64,000 nt of DNA from JACDAE01 sp963717195 (lineage in GTDB: Bacteria; Chloroflexota; Ktedonobacteria; Ktedonobacterales; Ktedonobacteraceae): NCBI GenBank assembly GCA_963717195.1, contig CAVQVR010000021.1, positions 992,001-1,056,000 of the forward strand. The letters are read 5' to 3'. Numbering within the stretch: the stretch's first letter is position 1; every line of letters starts with the position of its first letter. The translations under genes were made by a program, and so were the position numbers. Below the pieces are notes generated by a model. It was not told the origin of the DNA, made no database searches, and was given only the letters and a program-made list of their open reading frames with translations. Positions 1 to 8,087 of the stretch are shown one piece after another.

Positions 1-222
1 CCACTGATTATATTCATGTCAATTGAACTGATGCTTAATGCCGTCAATCTATCATTTGTGGCTTTCTCAACATTTCTCAATTCAGCGGATGGACAGATGT
101 TCGTCTTTATCGTCCTGACCGTGGCTGCGGCTGAAGTTGTGGTCGGTTTGGCACTTATCGTCTCTATCTTCCGCACACGCCGCAATATCGATGTTGACGA
201 GATGAACGTATTGCGAGGCTAA
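1..222 (+). CDS. nuoK: NADH-quinone oxidoreductase subunit K, C-terminal part
   Basis: This is the C-terminal part of NuoK, a small membrane subunit of respiratory complex I. The reading frame is open from the first base of the window, so the true start lies upstream and about 74 codons are visible. The visible part has the NuoK block MSIELMLNAVNLSFVAFS, then a second hydrophobic segment with AAAEVVVGLALIVSIFR. The glutamates in these two segments (in SIELM and AAAEV) correspond to the family's conserved membrane glutamates that take part in proton translocation. The gene ends one base before nuoL, the usual K-L-M-N order, so translation is probably coupled. An ATG at 16 is internal and not the start. 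Confidence 0.93.
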   Translation, partial: PLIIFMSIELMLNAVNLSFVAFSTFLNSADGQMFVFIVLTVAAAEVVVGLALIVSIFRTRRNIDVDEMNVLRG

Positions 223-223
223 T

Positions 224-2242
224 ATGACAAACCTAAGCCTGCTAGTGCTGCTGCTGCCCTTGCTGGGATTCATCATCCTGGGTACACTGGGTCGGCTGCT
301 GCCGCGAAGGGCCATTCTTACGATTGCCTGGGGAGCCTGTGGACTGGCTTTTCTGTTCGCTCTCTTCAATTTCCTTAACATGCTGGGTACACCTGTATCG
401 GCACGCGTAAGTGACGCTGTTTTCTATAACTGGGTCACCTCAGGCTCCTTTTCGCTGAACTTTGGCCTGCTGCTTGATCCACTTACGACAACAATGCTGC
501 TGGTCGTGACGGGCGTTGGCCTGCTGATTCATATCTATTCAGCAGGATACATGGAGGATGATCCGGGGTTCTGGCGCTTTTTCGCCTTCCTGAACTTCTT
601 TATTTTCGCAATGGTCATGCTGGTCACTGCCGATAACTTCCTCTTCCTGCTGGTCGGTTGGGGACTGGTTGGCCTCGCTTCTTTCCTGCTGATCGGCTTC
701 TGGTATGAACGTCGTACAGCGGTTGCTGCCGCTCGTAAGGCGCTTGTCATCAACGTAATTGGCGACTTCGGCTTGATGTTGGCAATTTTCCTGATCTTTG
801 TCAATTATCACTTGTTAAGCTTCCTGGATTCACAGGGAATTGCTGGCGTGCTTGGCCATGTTAGCAACGTGGCATATGGAAGTGGTACAGCTACGGCAAT
901 CGGTCTATTGCTCTTCGTCGCCTGTGCCGCCAAATCTGCGCAGTTGCCGCTCTATATGTGGTTGCCAGATGCAATGGAAGGCCCGACACCAGTCAGCGCA
1001 CTGATCCATGCCGCTACAATGGTGACCGCTGGTGTCTACCTGGTTGCCCGTGCTAATCCTTTGTTCGAGAATGCTCCAGTTGCTCTAGGAGTTGTGGCAG
1101 GTATCGGTGGTGCAACAGCACTCTTCGCGGCAACTATCGCCATCTTCCAGCTAGATATCAAGCGCGTCCTTGCCTATTCGACGATTAGTCAGCTTGGCTA
1201 CATGTTTATGGGCGAGGGTGTACATAACTACACGTCCGGTATCTTACATTTAACGACTCATGCATACTTTAAAGCGTTGCTCTTCCTCGGTGCGGGTGCG
1301 GTTATTCACTCACTTGCAGGTGAACAAGATATGCGCAAGATGGGAGGTCTACGTTCACGCTTGCCAATTACCTTCTGGACATTCTTGATCGCAGTTCTGG
1401 CAATCAGTGGTATACCTCCCTTCGCGGGCTTCTGGAGTAAAGATGAAATTCTTGGTTCAGTGCTGGCCTATGCGCAGAGTACTGGCAATTTCTGGGTCTA
1501 CCTCCTGTGGATCGTTGGCCTGTTGACAGTTGCGCTTACCGCCTTTTACATGTTCCGTCTCTTCTTTGGCATCTTCATGGGTAGTTATCGTGGCGCTACA
1601 GTAACTGCGGCTACGGACGAGGAACAGGATGAAGAGCCTGCTGTCGGTGCAGGCCATCATGCGGGTGCTGTACACTACAATCAGATTCATGAAGCTCCAC
1701 CGATAATGACTATACCATTGATTATCCTGGGCATACTCTCTATCATTGGTGGTTTTGTTGGTTCGTTGGCACTGCTGGGACCATGGGCATCGAAATGGCA
1801 TCCACTGGAAAGCTTCCTTGCCCCTGTCCAGGGTTTTAGCGCTGTGCAAGTGCCTGCCGTGTCCATTGGAACCAGTTGGATCTCTACCGGATTGAGCCTC
1901 GTGCTTGCCGTAGCTGGTTTTCTGCTGGCATGGCGTCTCTACAGACGCGGCTTCCAGTACAAAGAAAATCGTAATCCATTTTACCAGTTGGTACTGCATA
2001 AATATTATGTCGATGAAGCACTTACTACCGTTCTCATTAGACCCGTGCTTGCCTTAAGCCGTGGTGCGACGTATGTTGTAGAGAGCTTAACGCTTGATGG
2101 AGCATCGAAGGGTATTGCCTGGCTCTTCCGTGGTAGTAGTGGTGGATTGCGCCGCTTGCAGACTGGTTACATGCGCAACTATGCCCTGGCAATTATGCTT
2201 GGCGTCGTACTGATTGTTCTCTATTATGCGGTGAGGGGGTAG
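224..2242 (+). CDS. nuoL: NADH-quinone oxidoreductase subunit L
   Basis: This gene encodes NuoL, the large antiporter-like proton-pumping subunit of complex I in the cytoplasmic membrane. The 672 residues are nearly all hydrophobic helices. The conserved antiporter core is clear around residues 240-270 (LPLYMWLPDAMEGPTPVSAL, then IHAATMVTAGVYL). The C-terminal third carries the long amphipathic lateral region typical of NuoL and ends in a last membrane helix. A hydrophilic, acidic and histidine-rich loop (DEEQDEEP, then GHHAGAVHYNQIHEAPP) lies near residues 465-490; loops there vary in the family. It starts one base after the nuoK stop and its stop touches nuoM, so the operon is tightly packed. 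Confidence 0.97.
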   Translation: MTNLSLLVLLLPLLGFIILGTLGRLLPRRAILTIAWGACGLAFLFALFNFLNMLGTPVSARVSDAVFYNWVTSGSFSLNFGLLLDPLTTTMLLVVTGVGLLIHIYSAGYMEDDPGFWRFFAFLNFFIFAMVMLVTADNFLFLLVGWGLVGLASFLLIGFWYERRTAVAAARKALVINVIGDFGLMLAIFLIFVNYHLLSFLDSQGIAGVLGHVSNVAYGSGTATAIGLLLFVACAAKSAQLPLYMWLPDAMEGPTPVSALIHAATMVTAGVYLVARANPLFENAPVALGVVAGIGGATALFAATIAIFQLDIKRVLAYSTISQLGYMFMGEGVHNYTSGILHLTTHAYFKALLFLGAGAVIHSLAGEQDMRKMGGLRSRLPITFWTFLIAVLAISGIPPFAGFWSKDEILGSVLAYAQSTGNFWVYLLWIVGLLTVALTAFYMFRLFFGIFMGSYRGATVTAATDEEQDEEPAVGAGHHAGAVHYNQIHEAPPIMTIPLIILGILSIIGGFVGSLALLGPWASKWHPLESFLAPVQGFSAVQVPAVSIGTSWISTGLSLVLAVAGFLLAWRLYRRGFQYKENRNPFYQLVLHKYYVDEALTTVLIRPVLALSRGATYVVESLTLDGASKGIAWLFRGSSGGLRRLQTGYMRNYALAIMLGVVLIVLYYAVRG

Positions 2243-2247
2243 TGGTC

Positions 2248-3774
2248 ATGCTTTCAGTTATCACATTTCTTCCCATCGTGGGAGCCATCGTGCTCCTGTT
2301 CTTGCCGAAAGACCAACTGAACGTCATCCGTTGGACGGCACTCGGTATCGCAATCGCCACACTGGTGCTGAGCATTACTGCGGTGCTTATCTACTCGCAG
2401 ATTAGCCTCAGTGCACAGTACACAGGCAGTACATTTTACCTCGCCCAGAGCGTGCCGTGGATCTCGTCGCTAGGGATCAACTATAGCCTGGCTATAGATG
2501 GCATCAGTGCTTTGCTGGTTTTGTTAACCACGCTTCTGACGGCAGTCTGTATTGGGGCTTCGTTCAGTATCGACCGGAAGGTCAAGAATTACATGGCCTT
2601 CATGTTGTTATTGGAAGGTGGTCTGATCGGTGTCTTCCTTGCGACCAATCTCTTCCTATTCTACATCTTCTGGGAATTGATGCTGATCCCAGCCTACTTC
2701 CTGGTAGGAGCCTGGGGTGGCGAACGCCGCATTTATGCCGCATTCAAGTTTGTGCTCTACACTTCGGTTGGTAGCTTCCTGATGCTGGCCGCTATCGTCG
2801 CATTGGGTTATTTCCACCAGCAGGCTAATCCTGGTAGTGGCTATACGCTTGATCTAGTAACCTTACTCAATGGGAAACTGGATAGCGGTATACAGATATG
2901 GTTATTGCTGGGTTTTGCGGCGGCTTTCGCTGTGAAGGTACCGCTGGTGCCATTCCACAGTTGGCTGCCTGATGCTTATACAGAAGCACCGGCACCGGTA
3001 ACAGCGATGCTTGCGGGTGCAATGGCAAAAGCTGGAGCATATGGCTTCCTGCGCTTCTGCATTCCACTCTTTCCGAGCGCGATTCAGACTTTTGCGCCGC
3101 TGTTCAGAATATTGGCTGTCATCGGCATTCTGTACTGTGCATGGCAGGCACTGACGCAGACCGATCTGAAGCGTATTCTAGCTTATTCCAGTATCAGTCA
3201 CCTGGGCGTGATCATACTCGCTCTGTTCGCCTTCAACACACAGGGAGTTGAGGGATCAGTGCTGCAAATGGTCAACCACGGTATTACTATCGCAGCACTC
3301 TTCCTGCTTGTTGGCTTCCTTGAGGCGCGTACCGGAACGCGCCGTATTGGTGATTTCGGCGGTCTCGCGAAACGTGTTCCTATCCTGGCAACAATCATGC
3401 TCATCGCCTCGCTCTCATCCCTTGGATTGCCCGGATTGAATAGTTTCGCAGGTGAATTCCTGGCCTTGCTTGGTACGTTCCGCAACAGCGCTACTTTTGG
3501 TGTGCTGGGCACAATCGTTGTTGTACCTGCCGCATGGTACATGATCCGGTTTTTCCAGGATGTGATGGAGGGACCACTCAAGACCGATGGTCACATAGGA
3601 ATGCTGTTACGTAAAGGCACCTTGGTTGATATCCGCGCGGATGAGTTTGTGGTCTTGTTACCATTGGTGTTCCTCATCTTTTTCCTTGGTCTGTATCCAA
3701 CGCCACTCATGGCTCTCATGGATCCATCGGTGCAAAATGTTATGCTGAATCTTGGCAATCTGTTCATCAAATAA
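2248..3774 (+). CDS. nuoM: NADH-quinone oxidoreductase subunit M
   Basis: This gene encodes NuoM, the second antiporter-like subunit of complex I. The conserved proton-channel block VPFHSWLPDAYTEAPAPVTA followed by GAMAKAGAYGFLRF lies near residues 235-270, with the lysine in MAKAG that is functional in the family. Length is about 508 residues, normal for NuoM. A GTG at 2242 is in frame and overlaps the nuoL stop, but the ATG at 2248 is better placed behind the purine-rich GTGAGGGGG ribosome site at 2231-2239, so it is preferred. It is followed by nuoN after 22 bases. Confidence 0.95.
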   Translation: MLSVITFLPIVGAIVLLFLPKDQLNVIRWTALGIAIATLVLSITAVLIYSQISLSAQYTGSTFYLAQSVPWISSLGINYSLAIDGISALLVLLTTLLTAVCIGASFSIDRKVKNYMAFMLLLEGGLIGVFLATNLFLFYIFWELMLIPAYFLVGAWGGERRIYAAFKFVLYTSVGSFLMLAAIVALGYFHQQANPGSGYTLDLVTLLNGKLDSGIQIWLLLGFAAAFAVKVPLVPFHSWLPDAYTEAPAPVTAMLAGAMAKAGAYGFLRFCIPLFPSAIQTFAPLFRILAVIGILYCAWQALTQTDLKRILAYSSISHLGVIILALFAFNTQGVEGSVLQMVNHGITIAALFLLVGFLEARTGTRRIGDFGGLAKRVPILATIMLIASLSSLGLPGLNSFAGEFLALLGTFRNSATFGVLGTIVVVPAAWYMIRFFQDVMEGPLKTDGHIGMLLRKGTLVDIRADEFVVLLPLVFLIFFLGLYPTPLMALMDPSVQNVMLNLGNLFIK

Positions 3775-3796
3775 CTGTGGGGTAACGAGGGATTTT

Positions 3797-5521
3797 ATGA
3801 CATTTACATTTACAGTTGCCCCTGCAGATTGGGGGCGTATCGCACCAGAACTGGTGCTGGTCGGGATGATACTGCTTGTGATGATCGTGGATATCTTACT
3901 GCCACATGCAGGAGAACGCTCCAAGCATAGTGGCCCCGAGAATTTCACGATCCTGCCCATCCTGTCCTTCCTGGGTATACTGGGCGCAGTCGCTGCAACG
4001 GTCATCCTTTTCCGGGTGGGCGATCAGCATACAGCATTCAATAATATGGTAGGTTCCGATTGGGGATCGCTCTACGCCTATCTCATTATTCTGACTGCCA
4101 GTGGCCTGGGTATTCTGTTCTCACCAGCGTATCTCAAGCGCTTGAGGCTGGTACATCAGGGTGAATATTACGCACTGCTGTTGCTCTCTACGACAGGTAT
4201 GATGTTGCTGGCAGCAGCAATGAGTTTCCTGATCGTCTTCGTTGGCCTGGAAATGCTTTCACTTGCCCTGTATATCCTGTGTGGATTTGTGGCGCAACGC
4301 AAAAGTTCTCAGGAAGCGGGCATGAAGTACTTTCTGCTTAGTTCATTTGCTTCAGCCTTCCTGCTCTATGGCATCGCCATGACCTATGGCGCTACGGGTA
4401 ACACTACATTTACAGGTGTGGCCTCGTTTGTACGATCTGTTGCTACACAGAGTCATCCGAGTGGAATTGCGCTTTATAGTCCTCCGCTGCTGATTATTGC
4501 ACTGGGATTGTTAAGCGTTGGTTTCGCCTTCAAGGTTTCGGCGCTTCCTTTCCAGGCCTGGACGCCTGATGTCTACCAGGGAGCTCCTGCTCCAATAACG
4601 GCTTTTATGTCGGTGGGAACGAAAGTTGCTGCCCTCGTCGCATTTGCACGCGTCTTCGGCCTGGTCTTCCTGCCCGTTCAGTCGGACTGGATGCCCGTGA
4701 TCTGGGCAATTACCGTACTGACTATTGTTGGCGGCAATATTATGGCGCTGGTACAGAGCAATGTCAAACGTCTACTTGCCTACTCAAGTATCGCGCACGC
4801 TGGTTACTTGCTAATTGGCGTTGTTGTAGGTGGGGCACTGGGTGCCGGGGCTATTCTCTTCTACCTGCTTTGCTATGCCTTCCTGAACCTGGGGGCCTTC
4901 GGTGTCGTCTCAATCCTGGAGCGTGTTGACAATTCTGGAAGCGACGTAAAGGATCTGCGCGGTCTCTGGTATCGCAAGCCAGTTCTGGCGGGATTGCTTG
5001 CCTTCTTTCTATTCTCGCTGGCAGGTTTCCCACCAATGGCTGGTTTTGCCGCCAAGTATTACCTGTTCTATGCTGCACTTAAAGGTGGGCATGCTGAACT
5101 ATTGATCATTGGCGTACTTGCCAGTATCCTGGGCATCTATTACTACCTGCGCACAACTGCCACTATGTTTATGGAACGTGAAAGTGGTGCGGAGATAGCG
5201 GCAACGGAAATCCCAGTTTCACCTGTACCTGCTACTCCGGGTGGAAGGCGTGCTCCTACGAGAACGCAAGGTAGAACTGGCAGCCTTGCAACTTCAGGCG
5301 GTGCTACGGCGTTAGCTGTAAGGACGCCGAGTATCAAGCTTCCACAACTGGCTACCGCTGGAGATAAAGCAGTTGAGCCGGAGCCGGATACTGGTGGGCT
5401 TAACTGGTTCTCATGGCTTGGTTTGGGGATTGCAGTGCTAGGTACGCTGGCGATGGGGACAGTGCTTCCATTCTGGTTGATTAACCTGGCGCAGCAGGCG
5501 GCAGGGACGATGCTCAGGTAA
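3797..5521 (+). CDS. nuoN: NADH-quinone oxidoreductase subunit N
   Basis: This gene encodes NuoN, the third antiporter-like subunit of complex I. The core FQAWTPDVYQGAPAPITAF followed by SVGTKVAALVAFARVF lies near residues 250-290. The start is the ATG at 3797 behind GGGGTAACGAGGG; an in-frame start at 3752 would overlap nuoM and lacks such a site. At about 574 residues it is longer than typical NuoN. The extra length is a non-membrane stretch of roughly 80 residues near residues 460-540, rich in Pro, Thr, Ala and Gly (for example VSPVPATPGGRRAPTRTQGR), placed just before the last helix. It is the last gene of the nuo operon and is followed by a hairpin. Confidence 0.95.
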   Translation: MTFTFTVAPADWGRIAPELVLVGMILLVMIVDILLPHAGERSKHSGPENFTILPILSFLGILGAVAATVILFRVGDQHTAFNNMVGSDWGSLYAYLIILTASGLGILFSPAYLKRLRLVHQGEYYALLLLSTTGMMLLAAAMSFLIVFVGLEMLSLALYILCGFVAQRKSSQEAGMKYFLLSSFASAFLLYGIAMTYGATGNTTFTGVASFVRSVATQSHPSGIALYSPPLLIIALGLLSVGFAFKVSALPFQAWTPDVYQGAPAPITAFMSVGTKVAALVAFARVFGLVFLPVQSDWMPVIWAITVLTIVGGNIMALVQSNVKRLLAYSSIAHAGYLLIGVVVGGALGAGAILFYLLCYAFLNLGAFGVVSILERVDNSGSDVKDLRGLWYRKPVLAGLLAFFLFSLAGFPPMAGFAAKYYLFYAALKGGHAELLIIGVLASILGIYYYLRTTATMFMERESGAEIAATEIPVSPVPATPGGRRAPTRTQGRTGSLATSGGATALAVRTPSIKLPQLATAGDKAVEPEPDTGGLNWFSWLGLGIAVLGTLAMGTVLPFWLINLAQQAAGTMLR

Positions 5522-5530
5522 TGAGTTTGC

Positions 5531-5562
5531 TTTTCATGGCACCTACAAAGGTGCCATGAAAA
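5531..5562 (+). terminator. Hairpin terminator after nuoN
   Basis: A perfect 14-base-pair stem (TTTTCATGGCACCT pairing with AGGTGCCATGAAAA, loop ACAA) begins 9 bases after the nuoN stop. It is symmetric with T and A flanks and so could end transcription from either side; on the plus strand the 3' side is A-rich rather than U-rich, so a classical intrinsic terminator is not fully met. Its position at the operon end supports a 3'-end function. Confidence 0.7.
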
Positions 5563-5618
5563 CCTGAATTTCCCAGTAGAAAGCTATCTCCCAAAAATAA
5601 CCGAGGAATGTGGGCTGG

Positions 5619-5655
5619 ATAACATATAGCAGCTCAGTTTGAAGAACGCAACTCA
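5619..5655 (+). repeat. Leader motif copy A (shared with 7356-7392)
   Basis: TATAGC, five variable bases, then AGTTTGAAGAACGCAACTCA, preceded by GGATAACA. A second copy at 7356-7392 has the same layout, with one mismatch in the 20-base block. This copy lies between the nuoN hairpin and the zinc-ribbon gene, about 140 bases before its start. Its function is unknown; it could be a regulatory RNA or DNA motif or the relic of a duplicated leader. Confidence 0.55.
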
Positions 5656-5724
5656 CACTTTCTATATCAATATATACAAATATTTAGTATTAGTATTATT
5701 TACCAATTATTAGTGTACTCTATA

Positions 5725-5733
5725 TGATATAAT
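5725..5733 (+). promoter_or_regulatory. Extended -10 promoter of the zinc-ribbon gene
   Basis: TGATATAAT is a perfect extended -10 (TGnTATAAT) in an AT-rich region. No good -35 is seen at the usual distance, which fits extended -10 promoters. Transcription would start near 5740, leaving a leader of about 57 bases before the GTG at 5797. Confidence 0.5.
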
Positions 5734-5796
5734 GACGATATGTTGTACATGATAAATCTTTATTTTCCGGCTGTGCTTATATTAGGAGGCAAAAAG

Positions 5797-6579
5797 GTGA
5801 GATTTTATGATAAAACTTTGAGATGTCGGGATTGTGGCAGAGAGTTCATATGGTCTGATCGTGATCAAGAGTTTTTTGCCTCTAAAGAACTAAACCAGCC
5901 CTCACGCTGTAGGGAGTGTAGATCAAAACGAAATCCCAACAATAACAAACACTGGCACGAAGAAAATATCCTCCGAGTTGTCTCCTGCATTGACTGTGGC
6001 ACTGATGTGAAGGTTACCAAATTAATGGAGCAAGTAAAAGAAATACGTTGTAAACAGTGTTACGAAACTTTTAAATCAAGACCCGTGTATGAAGTAATCT
6101 GTAATGAGTGTGGTCATACAAAACGACGGACAATGCCGCATCCAAACCCGGACAGATATCTTTGCAGAGACTGCATTGCAAAACGAGAAAGCGAGTTGTA
6201 CACAATTTCTTGTGATGGGCCAGGCTGCGAAGAAAAGCTTAAAGTAAAGCATTTACCCGATCCAGGTAGGCCGTTTTACTGTCGGGATTGTCTACAAGCA
6301 GGTAACCGTATCATGTATGATGTGATATGCAATAATTGCCTAACAGATTTTGAAGTACCGTTTGACCCAGACCCTACAAGACCAATCTATTGTCAGGATT
6401 GTAAAGATGAGCGGGATCTAAGAAGGCTTGTTGGGGGATCAAATACTTGCAGGCAGGATCATCGTCATGAAGAGTACAGAGAGGTTACCAGAGAAAGTGT
6501 ATGGAACTACAACGTTGGTGGCTGTGGTCCAATCAATAAAGGGGGAGAAATTACTACTGAATATCCGTGTTGTGCATAA
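5797..6579 (+). CDS. Protein with about five tandem CxxC zinc-ribbon modules
   Basis: This is a cytoplasmic protein of about 260 residues with no signal peptide or membrane segment. The first module (YDKTLRCRDCGREFIWSDRD, then CRECRSKRNP) resembles the short zinc-ribbon domain known as zf-trcl. It is followed by more modules, each with two cysteine pairs: CIDC/CKQC, CNEC/CRDC, CDGPGC/CRDC and CNNC/CQDC. That makes about ten cysteine pairs, enough for five bound metal ions. Residues such as PHPNPDRY, LPDPGRPFYC and FDPDPTRPIYC repeat between the pairs, so the modules arose by duplication. The start is the GTG at 5797 because a perfect AGGAGG lies 7 bases upstream; an ATG at 5740 has none. The function is unknown; binding of nucleic acid or protein is plausible. 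It stands alone between hairpins. Confidence 0.85.
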   Translation: MRFYDKTLRCRDCGREFIWSDRDQEFFASKELNQPSRCRECRSKRNPNNNKHWHEENILRVVSCIDCGTDVKVTKLMEQVKEIRCKQCYETFKSRPVYEVICNECGHTKRRTMPHPNPDRYLCRDCIAKRESELYTISCDGPGCEEKLKVKHLPDPGRPFYCRDCLQAGNRIMYDVICNNCLTDFEVPFDPDPTRPIYCQDCKDERDLRRLVGGSNTCRQDHRHEEYREVTRESVWNYNVGGCGPINKGGEITTEYPCCA

Positions 6580-6641
6580 GGAGGCTCGCTGAAACAACAT
6601 GAAGAGTGAGTTTCACTGTCATATTATTTCAGTGAGCCTCC
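6580..6641 (+). terminator. Hairpin after the zinc-ribbon gene
   Basis: GGAGGCTCGCTGAAA directly after the stop codon pairs with TTTCAGTGAGCCTCC at 6627-6641, a 15-base-pair stem with one G-U pair and a 32-base loop. It is followed by TATTTCACTCC, only weakly T-rich. It lies between convergent genes and probably ends transcription from one or both sides. Confidence 0.55.
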
Positions 6642-6704
6642 TATTTCACTCCTCGGTTTTCTCTTTCTTTTTGATTTAGTATCAACGCACGCAAGGTGAC
6701 GCCC

Positions 6705-7205
6705 CTACAGTGTTCCACCACGCGCACGCTCCACAATCCACTGCTCACCTCGTTGTCTCTGCTCCAACTCAACGTCATGCCGATATTGAGTGATGATATC
6801 AGCGACAGTCTGCGAACGCAGAGCTTCGCGCCAGGCTTTTTCTGCTCGCGCCATTGCTACATGAATGCCACAAGGCAAACGATACATATGCGCTTCAAGA
6901 GCGAGTGGACCTTGCTGGCGAATCTCCGTACAACGAAACAGCGGCTCTCGTCCATCTATCGCCTCTACTACTTCCAATAACGTAATCTCTTCCGGAGAAC
7001 GCGTTAAGCGATAGCCTCCTTTGGGACCGGGCAACGATTTAATAATGCAAGCGTTGGTAAGCGCCTGGAGATGCTTGGACAGATAGGTTTCTGAAAGCCC
7101 ATGATATTGAGCCAATGATCGGGTTGGCAAAGTAGCTCCCTGCGGTAATGCGGCCAGCACGCTCACGCAATGTAATCCCCACTCAACCCCTTCGCTCAGT
7201 TTCAT
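6705..7205 (-). CDS. Rrf2 family transcriptional regulator
   Basis: This gene encodes a 166-residue Rrf2-type winged-helix repressor. The N-terminal DNA-binding domain is clear: MKLSEGVEWGLHCVSVLAAL, a helix with LAQYHGLSETYLSKHLQALT, and the wing KSLPGPKGGYRLTRSPEEIT followed by LLEVVEAIDG. Family members such as IscR and NsrR bind a Fe-S cluster through three clustered cysteines; here only two are seen in that region (FRCTEI and LPCGIH), so cluster binding is uncertain and another signal is possible. It is transcribed away from the AhpD-like gene at 7409, and this divergent pairing suggests that it controls that gene. The start has GAGGAG about 8 bases upstream. Confidence 0.9.
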   Translation of the reverse strand: MKLSEGVEWGLHCVSVLAALPQGATLPTRSLAQYHGLSETYLSKHLQALTNACIIKSLPGPKGGYRLTRSPEEITLLEVVEAIDGREPLFRCTEIRQQGPLALEAHMYRLPCGIHVAMARAEKAWREALRSQTVADIITQYRHDVELEQRQRGEQWIVERARGGTL

Positions 7206-7292
7206 GCTGCTTTCTCCTCGTCTGGTTGCTTCCAGAATGCCAATAATTATTGTCTACAATAGCCAGGGTAGTAACTAAAATGCTATATATTC

Positions 7293-7355
7293 TGGACATA
7301 TTTTATCCTTGATATTTTTTATCCACGAATGTATAATCTGGATAGAGATTGTCCA
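7293..7355 (+). promoter_or_regulatory. Promoter of the AhpD-like gene with flanking imperfect inverted repeat
   Basis: TTGATA (7309-7314), a 17-base spacer and TATAAT (7332-7337) form a strong housekeeping-type promoter. It is bracketed by TGGACATATTTTATCC (7293-7308) and GGATAGAGATTGTCCA (7340-7355), which match as an inverted repeat at 12 of 16 positions. The repeat could be the operator of the divergent Rrf2 regulator; that is inference. Confidence 0.55.
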
Positions 7356-7392
7356 GGATAGTATAGCTTTTTAGTTTGAAGAATGCAACTCA
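7356..7392 (+). repeat. Leader motif copy B (shared with 5619-5655)
   Basis: GGATAG, TATAGC, five bases, then AGTTTGAAGAATGCAACTCA, nearly identical to the motif at 5619-5655. Here it lies just downstream of a strong promoter, so it would be in the 5' untranslated RNA of the AhpD-like gene, ending immediately before the ribosome site GAGGGAGG. Confidence 0.55.
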
Positions 7393-7408
7393 TATGAGGG
7401 AGGAACAG

Positions 7409-7876
7409 ATGACTACGCGTATTAAATCTGCTAATGCTGCCCCGGGAGCTTACCGGGCAATGTCTCAGCTTGAACAGTATGTGAGGAACTCTGGTTTAGA
7501 GGCATCGCTTCTTGAGCTAGTTAAGATACGGGCATCGCAGATCAATGGATGTGCTTATTGTATTGATATGCACACGAAAGATGCTCGTGCTGCTGGCGAG
7601 AGTGAGCAACGCATCTACCTGCTTTCGGCCTGGAGAGAAGCTCCATTCTATAGTGAACGGGAACGCGCAGCTCTGGAATGGACTGAAGCACTCACCTTGA
7701 TTGCGGACAATCACGTTCCTGACGATATCTACGAACGGGTTGCGGCTCACTTCACGGAAGAGGAACTGGCCAATCTTACCCTTGCGGTTGTTACCATCAA
7801 TGGATGGAACCGTTTTGCTATAAGTTTTCGGAGTGAGCCGGGGACTTATCAACCAAAACAAACAATTGCTCATTGA
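7409..7876 (+). CDS. Carboxymuconolactone decarboxylase family (AhpD-like) protein
   Basis: This gene encodes an AhpD-like protein of 155 residues. The active-site motif is present: LVKIRASQINGCAYCIDMHT, matching ExxxxxxxxxCxxCxxxH apart from K for E, with the two redox cysteines and the histidine near residues 45-55. AhpD proteins use these cysteines as a thiol relay to peroxiredoxins, and many uncharacterised relatives are thought to act in oxidative or electrophile stress. The ATG at 7409 is chosen because GAGGGAGG lies at 7396-7403; an in-frame start at 7376 falls inside the leader motif. The divergent Rrf2 regulator is the likely controller. A hairpin follows the gene. Confidence 0.88.
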   Translation: MTTRIKSANAAPGAYRAMSQLEQYVRNSGLEASLLELVKIRASQINGCAYCIDMHTKDARAAGESEQRIYLLSAWREAPFYSERERAALEWTEALTLIADNHVPDDIYERVAAHFTEEELANLTLAVVTINGWNRFAISFRSEPGTYQPKQTIAH

Positions 7877-7890
7877 TGGTGCTGAATTGG

Positions 7891-7920
7891 ATATGGGTGT
7901 CTCTTTGTGAGCACCCATAT
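7891..7920 (+). terminator. Hairpin after the AhpD-like gene
   Basis: ATATGGGTG and CACCCATAT form a 9-base-pair stem with a 12-base loop, 15 bases after the stop codon. There is no run of T behind it. The rest of the gap to 8087 shows nothing clear. Confidence 0.5.
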
Positions 7921-8087
7921 GTCGCATCAATAAAAGCTGAAGCGTGTCATGAGAGAAGCTTGCGTCATTTCTCCTTTTGCCAATTATGATATCTTTCCTT
8001 AGCTACTTCCAATAGTCCTGCAAACTGGCTTGTCCGCTGATTTTGTGTTATTCTTTAACTAGAACGTAATTTCTATGGGGAAAAACA

